Source: Leptolyngbya sp. BL0902
GTDB taxonomy: Bacteria; Cyanobacteriota; Cyanobacteriia; Phormidesmidales; Phormidesmidaceae
Length of the DNA stretch: 64,000 nt
Assembly (NCBI RefSeq): GCF_016403105.1
Contig: NZ_CP046155.1
Coordinates: 1,674,001-1,738,000, forward strand
Direction: 5' to 3'
Position 1 is the first letter of the stretch. Each line of letters begins with the position of its first letter. The position numbers were made by a program, and so were the translations under genes. Below, one piece after another: positions 54,010-62,783 of this stretch. The notes beneath the pieces were generated by a model. The model was not told the DNA's origin, ran no database searches, and saw only the letters and a list, made by a program, of their open reading frames with translations.

Positions 54010-55188
54010 CTAGGCGCGGTAAACGGGCAGCGTGAAGTAAAAGGCGCTGCCTTCTCCCGGTACTGAATCCACCCAAATTTGGCCGTAGTGGGCGCGGATG
54101 ATGCGCTGACACAGGGCCAACCCCAGGCCATAGCCCTCCTGGGTCACATCGCGCTGGAGGCGAAAGCTTTCTTCAAAAATACGGTCTCGGTTTTCCACCG
54201 GAATTCCTGGCCCGGTGTCGATGACGCCAACCTGCACCTTTTGGGTGGTGCGATGCAGGGCAATCAGGGAAACCGTGCCGCCCTCCGGTGTGTATTTGAT
54301 GGCGTTGTCGAGCAGATTGCTAATCACCCGCTTCACCTGGCTACCGTCGGCATAGACCGGGGGTACATCCTTGGGCACCTCGGTTGCGAGGTTGAGTGCC
54401 TTAGCCTGAATGCGATCCTGGGTTTCCTCCACCACCGCTTCACACAGGGCAACGAGGTTCAGTTCCTGGGGGTGGATTTGTAGATCGAGGGTGGCACCTC
54501 GGGCGGTTTTCAAAATGTCGGTAATCATGCGGTTGATGGCCCGCACCTGGGTTTTGGCGTGCTTTAGCAGTTGGCCCGTTAGCTCTGGGCTGAGGTCGAG
54601 GTTGCGGCGCTGGTTGGGGGCATAGCCCAGCTCTAGGGTTTCGATGGCGATGGAGGCGGCGGTGAGCGGATTTCGCAGATCGTGGGCCATCATGGCAATG
54701 ATGCGGTCTTTGAACCGCAGCTGGGCTTCCAGCTCGTCTTTGATTTGGTTGAGGCGAAAAATTTCGTCGGATAGCTTGATGAGCTCAGCGGAGTGCGTTA
54801 CTTGATCATCTGCCTCGGCCAGTTCTAGATCGAGGGCCGTCGCCTCCAGCAGGGAGGGAATATCTTTGGTGGGAGGCTGGTGTTCCTCTTGCCAGCGGGG
54901 CCACCAGTGCTCTAGTTGGCTAACAATGTCGCTTCCGGCTAGTAACTGCTGCGGCGGTGGCGAAACTTTCACTAGGGAAGGGCTAGCCACCAGTTTGTAA
55001 TGTTCCGCGAGGTAGGGCTGCTCGCCGATGTCTACCACGTCTAGATGAAATTGAAACCGATCCTCTAGGGTTTTGAGGTATTGCCGAATCTGCTGGACTT
55101 GCTGGGTCAAACTGGGGCGCTTGTCAATGAATAGAAGAAGTTTCAGGGGCACCCGGCCCTGGCCTAATGTATCGGCGGCAACTTCCAT
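54010..55188 (-). CDS. sasA: Circadian clock-output histidine kinase SasA
   Basis: 392 residues from the ATG at 55188 (GGGGAG upstream). The N-terminal 100 residues form the KaiB-like thioredoxin-fold sensor (LKLLLFIDKRPSLTQQVQQI, VVDIGEQPYLAEHYKLVASPSLVKV) that binds KaiC in this family. After a linker and coiled coil come HisKA (MMAHDLRNPLTAAS, His169) and HATPase_c (NLLDNAIKYTPEGG, DTGPGIP, GYGLGLALCQ). SasA phosphorylates the response regulator RpaA to transmit clock time to transcription. kaiABC and rpaA are not in the window. Convergent with the adaptor gene (17 bp between stops). Confidence 0.95.
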   Translation of the reverse strand: MEVAADTLGQGRVPLKLLLFIDKRPSLTQQVQQIRQYLKTLEDRFQFHLDVVDIGEQPYLAEHYKLVASPSLVKVSPPPQQLLAGSDIVSQLEHWWPRWQEEHQPPTKDIPSLLEATALDLELAEADDQVTHSAELIKLSDEIFRLNQIKDELEAQLRFKDRIIAMMAHDLRNPLTAASIAIETLELGYAPNQRRNLDLSPELTGQLLKHAKTQVRAINRMITDILKTARGATLDLQIHPQELNLVALCEAVVEETQDRIQAKALNLATEVPKDVPPVYADGSQVKRVISNLLDNAIKYTPEGGTVSLIALHRTTQKVQVGVIDTGPGIPVENRDRIFEESFRLQRDVTQEGYGLGLALCQRIIRAHYGQIWVDSVPGEGSAFYFTLPVYRA

Positions 55189-55790
55189 ACCATCTCCCCG
55201 GACTGCGCCACTCACCATGACTCACGCACCTTGACTGAAGGATAGGCCATTGCAGGCCCATCAGGCTATATATAGCCTAGCCTGATCCGCCCATGCCAAC
55301 GGGATCAGAAGCCACACTCCCAGGCATCGGGCCTAGGCATCGTCCCTCAGCCCCAGCAAGATGTCCTCTCACCTGAGAATGAGGCCCGCAGGCTGGATTT
55401 CTCTATCCCTGGATGGACGCAGCACCGATCCTTGGCCGGAGGTCAACCCCAGCGAGATGGCTGACAATTATAGAGGTGGCACCTTAGCCCCTAAGTCGCC
55501 AAGGCATTGCCTCTATAACAACATTAGGCGGCGACCAAGCCCACTTATCCGGCCCTTTATCTAGGATTCCCAAGCGGCTAGGCCATGGCCCAAACCTTGT
55601 TCAAAGAGTTGTTACGGTCAGCCAAAATCCCCCGATTTGGACAGACGGTTCCACTACATTGAACGTAAGGGCTGTGTGGTTAGCAGCCTCTGCCTAGGGC
55701 CTTCACCACAGTGCCATCCCCGACCCACTAGCGGTCTAGCTTAACCCATCTAGGGTTGAAAACATTACGACATCAGAGGAGGGACATCCC
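55189..55790. promoter_or_regulatory. Region between sasA and the secreted-protein gene
   Basis: About 600 bp without a supportable gene. A perfect 16-bp palindrome, AGGCTATATATAGCCT, lies at 55263-55278, 75 bp upstream of sasA. Near the right end, CTTAACCC-ATCTAGGG-TTGAAAAC (55740-55763) precedes the gene at 55791. A 67-codon open frame at 55361-55564 shows no family resemblance. Confidence 0.45.
55740..55764 (+). promoter_or_regulatory. Pho-box-like repeat motif, copy 1
   Basis: CTTAACCC, an 8-base spacer, then TTGAAAACA: three 8-base units in register. It shares TTAACC-N7-GGTTGAAAACA exactly with 56384-56407. The first unit is close to the CTTAACCT repeat reported for cyanobacterial SphR-binding Pho boxes. 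It ends 26 bases before the ATG at 55791. Confidence 0.45.
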
Positions 55791-56375
55791 ATGATCGGAT
55801 CCATGACACTATCAAGATCAGTGTTGTCTCCGCTGCGATGGGCAACACCTCGTTCCCTAGCCGGAACGGTGGTAGCCTGTGCTGTCGTTCTGGGGCTGGG
55901 CCTCAAGGCTCAGGCCAACTCTAGCAATCTGGTGATCCTTGAGCAGTCTCCAGCCATCGTAGAAACCCTAGCCCAAGCGGCCCGATCCTTCCCTGCACCG
56001 GGGCAATATCTCTTTGGCCAGTCTGCCGAGCCCGACCAAATTGGCCACGGCTACATCGCGATGGAAAGCAATGGCCAAGACCTTTATGGTGCCCTCTATT
56101 TTCCGGGTTCTTCCTTCGACTGCTTCTATGGCCAGGTGCAAGGCAACGCCCTCGCCATGACCATCATCGACAGCTACAGCGAGGAAGCCTATCCCTACAG
56201 CATCGCCCTCGATCCCCAAAGCGCTATCGCCACCGAAGATTTGGGAACCACCACCGTTCCCCTCAACCTCCATGGGTTCCATGCCCTCGAACGCCTCACG
56301 GATAACGACCAGCGGATGCTAGAGGTGTGTCGGGCAGAGGTTGCCCCTGAGCTATCTAACCGCCCTGAACAATAG
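55791..56375 (+). CDS. Secreted protein of unknown function
   Basis: 194 residues with a strong Shine-Dalgarno (GAGGAGGG) before the ATG. The signal peptide (SLAGTVVACAVVLGLGLKAQA, ending about residue 42) predicts export. The mature part has FPAPGQYLFGQSAEPDQIGHGYI and YGALYFPGSSFDCFYGQV, a pattern I associate with small cyanobacterial exported proteins without known role, and two cysteines (CFYG and VCRA) that could form a disulphide. Preceded by a Pho-box-like motif shared with the next gene. Confidence 0.75.
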   Translation: MIGSMTLSRSVLSPLRWATPRSLAGTVVACAVVLGLGLKAQANSSNLVILEQSPAIVETLAQAARSFPAPGQYLFGQSAEPDQIGHGYIAMESNGQDLYGALYFPGSSFDCFYGQVQGNALAMTIIDSYSEEAYPYSIALDPQSAIATEDLGTTTVPLNLHGFHALERLTDNDQRMLEVCRAEVAPELSNRPEQ

Positions 56376-56382
56376 TTGTTTG

Positions 56383-56407
56383 GTTAACCTGTTAACGGTT
56401 GAAAACA
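56383..56407 (+). promoter_or_regulatory. Pho-box-like repeat motif, copy 2
   Basis: GTTAACCT-GTTAACGG-TTGAAAAC: three successive 8-base units, the first two starting GTTAAC. It shares TTAACC-N7-GGTTGAAAACA with the site at 55741-55764 and lies 49 bases before the start at 56457, in the gap after the secreted-protein gene. Confidence 0.45.
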
Positions 56408-56456
56408 AAGCGCTATCCTATTCTGAAAGCTAATCTCTTTCGTCTAAGCAGACAGC

Positions 56457-56894
56457 GTGAACGCAGCAGAACAGGCCAACAGCATCGAGTTTGCCAGCAA
56501 AATCGCCACCGTAGTCGGGCTGTTTAAGGGCGAATTCCCCGACCTGCGGGTGGATCTCAAACCCTGGGCCAATGATCGGGAAACCCGCGACCTCGTCGAT
56601 CCCGATTCTATTGACCTGGGGTTTCACTTTCCGGGGGTGAGCCGTCTGTTTCGCTGCCGCAGCCTGCTGGTGCAAATTCGCCTCCACCCCGACCCCGATA
56701 CCGAAGAACGGCGCGTCATCGGCCTAGAGGTGGCCGGGTTCGACCATCGCGGCAAACAATGGACGCTTTCCACCATCGACAACTGGGCCTTTTCGGGCAG
56801 TCTTTCCCCAGATCCCACCTGCGGCGAACGCCTCAAACAATGCTGCCGCCAAACCCTAGCGCTTTTTTCTAACTCCCCCGATGCGGCACAATAG
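56457..56894 (+). CDS. Conserved hypothetical protein
   Basis: 145 residues from a GTG at 56457; no better start is seen. The sequence (FKGEFPDLRVDLKPWANDRETRDLVDPDSIDLGF in part, then RLFRCRSLLVQIRLH and GLEVAGFDHRGKQW) looks like a compact soluble alpha/beta protein with several cysteines (FRCRS, TCGERLKQCC). I recall similar cyanobacterial hypothetical proteins but no function. It has its own upstream Pho-box-like motif and is followed 35 bp later by the repeat-variant gene. Confidence 0.7.
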   Translation: MNAAEQANSIEFASKIATVVGLFKGEFPDLRVDLKPWANDRETRDLVDPDSIDLGFHFPGVSRLFRCRSLLVQIRLHPDPDTEERRVIGLEVAGFDHRGKQWTLSTIDNWAFSGSLSPDPTCGERLKQCCRQTLALFSNSPDAAQ

Positions 56895-56922
56895 CGTTCT
56901 CATTCTTCTTCCAAGGAGAACG
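56895..56922 (+). promoter_or_regulatory. Shine-Dalgarno-sequestering inverted repeat
   Basis: CGTTCTC (56895-56901) pairs with GAGAACG (56916-56922). The right arm contains part of the ribosome-binding site AAGGAG (56913-56918) of the gene at 56930, so the hairpin would hide it. Confidence 0.5.
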
Positions 56923-56929
56923 AATAGAT

Positions 56930-57907
56930 ATGATCAATCTTCAAAATCTTCAGGATATATTGAGCGATCCCAAGATTGATGAGGCCGTCTTGAGTGAAAA
57001 TCAAGACTTCTTTACAGAGTTATGCCAACATAGTCCAGGTCATATATTAAGAGACCAGTATTTACCTGCTCCGTGGCAAGCATGGCTAGCTCGACATCCT
57101 AGCGTAGAATTGCGCCAATCTACGGCGAACAACCCTTGTTTGCTCAGAGAAATCATAGAACGGCTTGCGAAGGACGATGATGCTGGCGTCCGTGATGCAG
57201 TGGCGGGAAACTTAAATACTCCCCCAGAAATTTTGAGTCAGTTAGCTACAGACCATGTTCGGAATGTACGCCTCCATGTTGCTCGTCATCGGCAAACTTC
57301 CAGCGACACACTGCTAGGCTTGATGCAAGACCCATTATGGGAGGTACGCAGAAATGTGGCTTGCCACCTCAATACTCCGGTGGAAGGATTGATTCACTTA
57401 GCCCACGATTCAGATTGGCGCGTTCGCCATTGTATTGCTGAACATACCAAGACTCCCGAAACTCTTCTGATAAGACTCGCCCAAGATGTTGATTCACAAA
57501 CTCGCTGCGCTGCGGTAGCCAACTCCCGATTTCCGTTGAGTCACTTAATCCACCTAGCGAAGAGTGAAGACCTTTGGCTACGTCGAGGGGTAGCTCGTAA
57601 TCGTTGTGCCCCTGAATTTCTCTTAATTCATCTGGCTCAGGACAGAGATGAGTCGGTTCTCTACGACGTTGCTGGCAATCCTAATACGCCCGCAAAAATA
57701 CTATCTGATTTATCCCAAGTTTTTGTTGTAAGTATTCTGGTGCAAGTTGCCAAAAACCCTAACACTCCAGGTAGCGCCTTAGCGCAACTGGCTCACATCA
57801 ACGATGTCGCTACCTTAGCTAACGTTGCCACTCACCCTAATGCCTCTAAGGAAGTACGCCAACTAGCCTTAGAGAAAAAAGCATATCTATCGAGGGATTA
57901 TCTATAG
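56930..57907 (+). CDS. Leucine-rich-repeat-variant (LRV/HEAT-like) protein
   Basis: 325 residues built of about ten 24-residue helical repeats with the pattern NPNTPPEIL--LA-D-d--VR--VA (for example NLNTPPEILSQLATDH, HLNTPVEGLIHLAHDS, NPNTPAKILSDLSQ, HPNASKEVRQLAL). This is the leucine-rich repeat variant family, seen in many bacteria, often as stand-alone proteins, where it forms a protein-binding superhelix. There is no signal peptide, membrane segment or catalytic domain. The gene is much richer in A/T than its neighbours and uses A/T-ending codons, suggesting recent acquisition. It is bounded upstream by a hairpin over its ribosome-binding site and downstream by a nested palindrome. Confidence 0.85.
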   Translation: MINLQNLQDILSDPKIDEAVLSENQDFFTELCQHSPGHILRDQYLPAPWQAWLARHPSVELRQSTANNPCLLREIIERLAKDDDAGVRDAVAGNLNTPPEILSQLATDHVRNVRLHVARHRQTSSDTLLGLMQDPLWEVRRNVACHLNTPVEGLIHLAHDSDWRVRHCIAEHTKTPETLLIRLAQDVDSQTRCAAVANSRFPLSHLIHLAKSEDLWLRRGVARNRCAPEFLLIHLAQDRDESVLYDVAGNPNTPAKILSDLSQVFVVSILVQVAKNPNTPGSALAQLAHINDVATLANVATHPNASKEVRQLALEKKAYLSRDYL

Positions 57908-58003
57908 CCGTTTTGCTCCAGATAAGCTTGAAGAAAGCGCTAAGAACCTTGACTTGCAGGTTGCCCAGATTAAGGTGCAGCTTATTGGTCAAAAACGGCT
58001 ATA
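57903..58003. repeat. 101-bp nested palindromic element
   Basis: Outer arms TATAGCCGTTTT (57903-57914) and AAAACGGCTATA (57992-58003) are perfect complements; inner arms ATAAGCT (57922-57928) and AGCTTAT (57979-57985) nest inside, and AACCT/AGGTT near 57945-57960 can form a further hairpin. The left arm includes the stop codon of the repeat-variant gene. A MITE-like remnant or a structured 3' end are the two readings. Confidence 0.7.
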
Positions 58004-58023
58004 TCTGGTCAGGTCAGGCAGCG

Positions 58024-58692
58024 TTATGCCATTGAGGAAGAGTTTTCTTCGTCCTCATCATCGCCAGCAAGGAGAATTTCAGCGCTGTCTAAAAAGAGAC
58101 CTTCATCGGTTATGGCCACACCGCCGATGCTGAGGCTGTCTGTGGTTTGAGCGATGCGGGCGGCTCCGAGGGCATCGGTTCCGGCCCCGGCGGTGTAGAG
58201 GACGTTGCCCCCGGCCTCCAGTTGTTCAGCGATGTCGGCCTTGATCACCTCGCGGATGAGCTGGGCTCCGGCGGCGGCGAGGGCGGCTTCGAGTTGTTCC
58301 ACCCAGGTGTGTTCAATCACGGCAATAATCGCCGAGGTATTGGGCTGAAGGGCCGATCCCAAGTCCTTCATTTCGGCCTTAAGGGGAGCGCTGCGGAGTT
58401 TGCCCACCAGCGCCCCAATCACGCCGCCCCCAGCGGCCACGGCCACCGCCGGAGGAGCCAACACCAAGCCGATCAGGCCGCCGACCACACCGCCCGTCAT
58501 TAGCCCTTTGCGGCTGCGGCGTTTGGCGTCGGTAATTTTGAGCTTGCCCTCGGCGTTTTTGACCACCACGGCGGCATCTATGATGCCGATCAGGCCATCC
58601 CGTTTTCCTTGCTTAATGTCTTCCATCACGAGGCCAGCGCCATCCACGCTGTTAAAGGCGGCCACAATGACCTGTACGGGGCTTTCACTCAT
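58024..58692 (-). CDS. DUF1269-family protein
   Basis: 222 residues starting MSESPVQVIVAAFNSVDGAG with GGAGA upstream. The sequence follows DUF1269: a beta-alpha-beta N-terminus (AAFNSVDGAGLVMEDIKQGK, VVVKNAEGKLKI), a central glycine-rich hydrophobic hairpin (GLMTGGVVGGLIGLVLAPPAVAVAAG), and a C-terminal half with AIIAVIEHTWVEQLEAAL. The acidic Ser-rich end is variable. Such proteins are membrane-associated and of unknown role, sometimes linked with stress responses. Divergent from the ABC-F gene. Confidence 0.82.
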   Translation of the reverse strand: MSESPVQVIVAAFNSVDGAGLVMEDIKQGKRDGLIGIIDAAVVVKNAEGKLKITDAKRRSRKGLMTGGVVGGLIGLVLAPPAVAVAAGGGVIGALVGKLRSAPLKAEMKDLGSALQPNTSAIIAVIEHTWVEQLEAALAAAGAQLIREVIKADIAEQLEAGGNVLYTAGAGTDALGAARIAQTTDSLSIGGVAITDEGLFLDSAEILLAGDDEDEENSSSMA

Positions 58693-58955
58693 AACGATGT
58701 TCTCCGGTTATGTAATGGCGCAGACTTGAATAGTATGCCCCGTCTGGCGACGATTAAGGGCAGGTGAATGGTAGGGGACGTCACCTTGCGATGGAGTCCT
58801 ACCGTCACTGTAGGCAGCAATCCTAAGAAACCCGTAGGGCTGAATTGATCCGCGCATCCAGCGGCGGATAGGTCACACTATTAGACTGGGGTAGGGCCAG
58901 ATCCGCTCGGCTCTAGCTTTTGGTTGATTGATTTGCGTTATTTGGCTTTGGTGCT

Positions 58956-60899
58956 ATGACCCTGTTTACCCTGCGCTCCGCTCACAAAGACTTTGGCATC
59001 AAAGAAATCCTGCGGGATGCCAGCTTCAGCCTAGAGGAGGGCGACAAAGTGGGCCTGATTGGCACCAACGGCTCCGGTAAATCCACCCTGCTCAAGATGA
59101 TTGCGGGGCTAGAGCCCTTCGATGGCGGCGAGTTTTGGGTGAACCCCGGCGCTAAAATCGTCTACCTGCCCCAGCAGCCCGACTTTGACGCCAACCACAC
59201 GGTACTTGAGCAAGTATTTGCCGACGCCGGAGAATCCATGGCGCTGATTCGCGAGTATGAAGACCTCTCGCACCACTTGGCCCAGGGCACCGGGGATAGT
59301 GATCGCCTGATGGCCCAGCTCTCTGTCGTGGCCGAAAAAATTGCCGCCGCCGATGCCTGGGATTTGGAAACCAGCGCCAAGGTAATTCTCAGCAAATTGG
59401 GCATCGAAGACTTTGACGCTAAGGTAGGCGATTTATCCGGCGGCTATCGCAAACGGGTAGCCATTGCCGCTGCCCTCCTAGCCGACCCCGACGCCCTGCT
59501 GATGGACGAGCCCACCAACCACTTGGATGCCGAATCGGTGGAATGGCTGCAAAGTTATCTCGGTGGTTTTCGCGGAGCCTTGCTGCTGATTACCCACGAC
59601 CGCTACTTTTTGGATCAAGTCACCAACCGCATCCTAGAAATTGACCGGGGAGACCTCTATGGCTATGGCGGCAACTACGCCTATTACCTAGAGAAAAAAG
59701 CCCTATCCGAAGCTTCAGAAGTAAGCTCCCAAAAGAAACATGCGGGCGTGTTGCGACGAGAACTGGAATGGCTAAAGCGTGGCCCCAAAGCCCGCAGCAC
59801 CAAACAAAAAGCCCGCATTGATCGCATTGGGGAAATGCAAAATCGGGAGTTTAAGCAAGCCCTGGGCAAGGTGGATATTTCCACAGCAGGTCGCCGCATT
59901 GGCAAAAAGGTGATCGAGCTAGAACATGTGGCTAAAAGCTACGAAGACCGTACCCTATTCAAAGACTTTACCTATGCCTTTGCCCCAGATGATCGCGTCG
60001 GCATCATTGGCCCCAACGGCGTCGGAAAATCGACCCTAATGAATGTGATTACCGGACGGCTAGAGCCAGACAGTGGCACCGTAGAGATGGGCACCACCAT
60101 CCACGTCGGCTACTTCGATCAGCATTCCGACGATCTGTTTACCAACCCCAGCCAGCGGGTGATTGAATACCTCAAAGAAACCGCCGAACTGGTCACAACC
60201 GCCGACGGTAGTACCATTACCGCATCCCAAATGCTGGAGCGGTTTTTGTTTACCCCCAACCAGCAATATGCCCCCCTCGAAAAACTCTCTGGGGGCGAAC
60301 GGCGGCGGCTCTTTTTGCTGCGGGTGTTGATGTCGGCCCCCAATCTGCTCATCCTCGATGAACCCACCAACGACCTGGATGTCCAAACCTTGAGCGTGCT
60401 GGAAGAATACCTAGAAGAATTTAACGGCTGTGTGATTGTGGTATCCCACGACCGCTACTTCCTAGATCGCACCGTCAATACCATTTTTGCCTTTGAGGGC
60501 CATGGCATTCTAAGACAGTATCCCGGCAACTATTCTCTCTATTTAGACTATAAAAAAGCGGAAAAAGAGCGGGAGGAAGAACGCCAACGGGAAGCCGCCA
60601 AAGCCAACGAAAAAGCCGCTTCCTCTAGTCCGTCAGCCAAAACATCCAGCGCCGCACCTTCCAGCTCTAGCGCCCCAGGCAAGAAACTTTCTTACAAGGA
60701 AAAGCGCGAGTACGAACAACTGGAAACCCAAATTCCAACCCTGGAGGCCGAGAAAGAAACTATCGAAAAACGGCTCTACGGCGATGCCCCTAGCGACTAC
60801 GAAGAAGTCACCCGCCTGTCGGAGCAACTCGCCGCCCTTTCCGCCCAAATTGACGCCGCCACCGAACGCTGGATGGAACTCGCCGAACGCCTGGAATAG
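58956..60899 (+). CDS. ABC-F family ATPase (Uup/EttA type)
   Basis: 647 residues with two ABC domains and no membrane part. Domain 1: Walker A GTNGSGKST (36-44), signature LSGGYRKRVAIA, Walker B DALLMDEPTNHLD. Domain 2: GPNGVGKST, LSGGERRRLFLL, NLLILDEPTNDLD. The conserved inter-domain linker includes GVLRRELEWLKRGPKARSTK, which reads as the family's tRNA-contacting arm region. A Ser/Ala/Lys linker and a C-terminal coiled coil (about 585-647, REYEQLETQIPTLEAEKETI) make it Uup-like. ABC-F proteins act on ribosomes or DNA rather than in transport; which applies here is unknown. Confidence 0.93.
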   Translation: MTLFTLRSAHKDFGIKEILRDASFSLEEGDKVGLIGTNGSGKSTLLKMIAGLEPFDGGEFWVNPGAKIVYLPQQPDFDANHTVLEQVFADAGESMALIREYEDLSHHLAQGTGDSDRLMAQLSVVAEKIAAADAWDLETSAKVILSKLGIEDFDAKVGDLSGGYRKRVAIAAALLADPDALLMDEPTNHLDAESVEWLQSYLGGFRGALLLITHDRYFLDQVTNRILEIDRGDLYGYGGNYAYYLEKKALSEASEVSSQKKHAGVLRRELEWLKRGPKARSTKQKARIDRIGEMQNREFKQALGKVDISTAGRRIGKKVIELEHVAKSYEDRTLFKDFTYAFAPDDRVGIIGPNGVGKSTLMNVITGRLEPDSGTVEMGTTIHVGYFDQHSDDLFTNPSQRVIEYLKETAELVTTADGSTITASQMLERFLFTPNQQYAPLEKLSGGERRRLFLLRVLMSAPNLLILDEPTNDLDVQTLSVLEEYLEEFNGCVIVVSHDRYFLDRTVNTIFAFEGHGILRQYPGNYSLYLDYKKAEKEREEERQREAAKANEKAASSSPSAKTSSAAPSSSSAPGKKLSYKEKREYEQLETQIPTLEAEKETIEKRLYGDAPSDYEEVTRLSEQLAALSAQIDAATERWMELAERLE

Positions 60900-61055
60900 C
60901 ATCTTTTTCAGCCTACGCCCCTTCAGACTACTCAACTCGTAGGTGAAGTGGCGTAATCGCGGCATCCAACCAGGCCCAAAAGCCTCGGCAGCATTGGGTT
61001 CCGCTGGGCTAACCCCAACCGACGGGGGAAATGTATGGGGCCGCCAGGATATCGG

Positions 61056-62027
61056 CTAGCCCATGGGCGGGGTGTTGCCGTCGCCGACGATGGCCCGCAT
61101 GCCCTCTAGGGTGGCGGGGATGCTCTTGGGATCCATAAACATCACTTTGCTGCTGTCGCTGCTGCCGATCTTCAGCCCCATTTCGAGGTATTGCTGGGCC
61201 AGGATGTATTGCAGCGATTCCCGTGCATCGGGGTCGGCGGCAATGGTTTTGGCGATGATCTGGATGGCCTGGGCCGTAGCTTGGGCTTGGAGCACCTGCT
61301 CTTGCTGGAGGGCCTGGGCGCGGAGGATGATGGATTTTTGCTCGGCCTCGGCATCCAAAATGGCGGCGGTTTTGCGGGCTTCGGCATCCAGCACCGCCGA
61401 TTCGGCCCGTCCCTTGGCGGAGTTCACCGCCGATTCTCGCTCCCCTTCGGAGGTGAGGATAGCGGCCCGCTTTTTGCGCTCGGCGGCCATTTGCAGCTCC
61501 ATGGAATCTTGAACGGCCTTGGAGGGCACGATGTCGCGCAGTTCTACGCGAGTGACTTTGACACCCCAGGGGTCGGTGGAGATATCCAGTTCGCGCAGCA
61601 GGATTTCATTAATTTCGGAGCGGGCGGTGAAGGTTTCGTCGAGTTCCAGTTTGCCCATCTCGGCTCGCACCTGGGTGAGCACCAGGTTGACCATGGCCGA
61701 TTGCAGGTTTTCTACCTTGTAGTAAGCCTTTTCCATATCCACAATCCGCCAATAGACCACCGCGTCCACGCTGATGGAGACGTTGTCGCGGGTGATGCAC
61801 TGCTGGGGTGGAATATCTAGCACCCGTTCCCGAATGGTTTGCTTAAACACCACGCGATCCAGGAACGGCACCACAAAATTGAGCCCAGGGGACAGCTTTT
61901 TGCCCGTATATTTGCCTAGGGTTTCTACCAGTGCCTCATCACTTTGGTTGACGATGCGAACCCCGCTGGCCGCGATGGATCCGCCCAGAATCATCATGGT
62001 GATGATCAATCCGAAAATACTTCCCAT
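61056..62027 (-). CDS. SPFH/Band 7 membrane protein (paraslipin-like)
   Basis: 323 residues. An N-terminal membrane anchor ([22 protein letters not shown]) is followed by the SPFH domain ([30 protein letters not shown], in segments) and a coiled-coil with Ala/Glu repeats ([24 protein letters not shown] read in parts). The sequence resembles the stomatin/paraslipin branch. These proteins oligomerise in membrane microdomains and often pair with NfeD. The neighbouring gene (62134) on the same strand is an NfeD homologue, so the two probably form a stomatin-NfeD operon of membrane-quality control; the role is inferred. Confidence 0.92.
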   Translation of the reverse strand: MGSIFGLIITMMILGGSIAASGVRIVNQSDEALVETLGKYTGKKLSPGLNFVVPFLDRVVFKQTIRERVLDIPPQQCITRDNVSISVDAVVYWRIVDMEKAYYKVENLQSAMVNLVLTQVRAEMGKLELDETFTARSEINEILLRELDISTDPWGVKVTRVELRDIVPSKAVQDSMELQMAAERKKRAAILTSEGERESAVNSAKGRAESAVLDAEARKTAAILDAEAEQKSIILRAQALQQEQVLQAQATAQAIQIIAKTIAADPDARESLQYILAQQYLEMGLKIGSSDSSKVMFMDPKSIPATLEGMRAIVGDGNTPPMG

Positions 62028-62133
62028 GGGTCAAAGGCTCCTCAAGTGTTTGAACAGGTGAATCGGTTGATGAACCAAGGCAGGAGGGGGTTGAACAGCA
62101 GACTCTATCGGGCCACAACGCCCAGAGATATGG

Positions 62134-62565
62134 CTATGGCCACTCCTTAATCTCGCTCTCAGGCATCACGTACAGGGTGTTGCCCTTGCGCCGCACCACC
62201 ACCACCGTTTGGTTGGCTCCAATGGTAATGGTTTCATCGTCGCAGCGAGCCTGCCAGGAATTGCCCTCGTAGAGCACACGCCCCGCGTCTCCTGGGGCAA
62301 TGGCTGTTAGGGTACGGGCCTCGGTGGCATCGAGCAAAATGGGGGGCGTCCGCTGGGGCACAAACCGCTTCAGGAAGAAAATGAAGACCAACGACAGCAC
62401 CATCCACAGGGCGGCTTGCAGGCTGAATTGGGGCACCACCAGCGACACCAGCGATACCAGGATGGCGCTGACTCCCAGGGTGGACTCAACAAAGGCGGTG
62501 GGAATAAAGAGCTCCATCAGGCAGAGCACCGTTCCTAAAATGAGCCAGAACAAGGCATAGTTCAT
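62134..62565 (-). CDS. NfeD-family membrane protein
   Basis: 143 residues from the ATG at 62565 (the frame extends to 62628, but the upstream part is before the expected start). Hydrophobic N-terminal segments (FWLILGTVLCLMELFIPTAFVE; VSLVSLVVPQFSLQAALWMV) are followed by a soluble C-terminal OB-fold domain (GRVLYEGNSWQARCDDETITIGANQTVVVVRRKGNTLYVMPE), the short-NfeD pattern. NfeD proteins accompany SPFH proteins and are thought to modulate their oligomers. It lies 107 bp upstream of the SPFH gene on the same strand. Confidence 0.9.
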   Translation of the reverse strand: MNYALFWLILGTVLCLMELFIPTAFVESTLGVSAILVSLVSLVVPQFSLQAALWMVLSLVFIFFLKRFVPQRTPPILLDATEARTLTAIAPGDAGRVLYEGNSWQARCDDETITIGANQTVVVVRRKGNTLYVMPESEIKEWP

Positions 62566-62783
62566 AGTGATCAGGTGGCCTAACCTAATGTTTGAGAGGT
62601 CTAGGTTTAATCTATCCTTAGAGGCCAAAGCTTGGGGTCGCTAATTACATTCTTTTAACGGAGAGTAACGGTTGTGGCGGATCATTATCCTCCCTTAGGC
62701 TAGGCCTGGGGCTTTCCTGCCCTTTTCACAGCGCCTGTGCCCCAGCCCCCAATGTTTCCCTTGCCCCCAACCTGTCTGAGTCT

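Noticed and set aside
55361-55564. Possible 67-residue gene in the sasA upstream region
   Set aside because: No ribosome-binding site, family resemblance or coding-like composition; best read as non-coding.
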